Source of the DNA: Acidobacteriota bacterium | Lineage (GTDB): Bacteria > Acidobacteriota > Terriglobia > UBA7540 | Reading direction: 5' to 3' | NCBI GenBank assembly: GCA_021784615.1 | Contig: JAJYHU010000395.1 | Location: 1-6,833, forward strand | Length of the DNA stretch: 6,833 nt | Shown: positions 6,795 to 6,833 of the stretch, one piece after another | Numbering within the stretch: position 1 is the stretch's first letter | Layout: each line of letters opens with the position of its first letter | Notes under the pieces: model-generated | Seen by the model: the letters and a program-made list of their open reading frames with translations, nothing else | What the model was told of the DNA's origin: nothing | The model's database searches: none | Made by a program: the position numbers and the translations under genes

Positions 6795-6833
6795 GCTTTA
6801 ATCCTCACCTGATTGGGAGGGCCTATTGACGGG

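Overview
The window looks like a piece of a chromosome from a soil-type Acidobacteriota or a related lineage. This is an inference from gene content and style: a DUF6807 (PF14100-type) secreted protein, an IolB-like isomerase, an ACS-family MFS transporter, and a DUF4382/DUF5666-type lipoprotein of a kind common in Acidobacteriota, plus moderately high GC and clear GGAGG-type ribosome binding sites. No rRNA or other taxonomic marker is present to settle it. I see no tRNA, CRISPR array, insertion sequence or phage gene.

Left half (about 80-3415, + strand): three genes in one direction. First is an exported DUF6807 protein (80-1090). Then comes a cupin-type 5-deoxy-glucuronate isomerase, IolB family (body 1226-2014), whose 5' end appears to carry a one-base frameshift. 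Last is a 12-helix MFS anion:cation symporter of the hexuronate/galactonate type (2096-3415). The gaps are about 107 nt (to the strong ribosome binding site ATG of iolB) and 81 nt, with no terminator between them, so they may form one transcript. Together they suggest uptake and isomerisation of a uronate- or inositol-derived sugar acid, with the DUF6807 protein acting on a carbohydrate or its derivative outside the cytoplasm. The substrate is not visible from sequence.

Right half (3483-6691, - strand): a DUF4382 plus DUF5666 lipoprotein (3483-4946) with its own promoter and an inverted repeat at the predicted transcription start. Upstream of it lies a complete type I glutamine synthetase, glnA (5282-6691), with the adenylylation tyrosine at residue 397, its own sigma70-like promoter and a hairpin after its stop. 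The transporter and lipoprotein genes converge on a shared GC-rich hairpin at 3424-3449.

Most of the window is ordinary. The strongest anomaly is the iolB 5' end: the good ribosome binding site and ATG at 1186-1200 open a frame that fits the family's N-terminus but runs out of frame with the cupin body, and removing one G from a GGGG run at 1255-1258 restores a 271-residue protein. I found no convincing undescribed multi-gene system.
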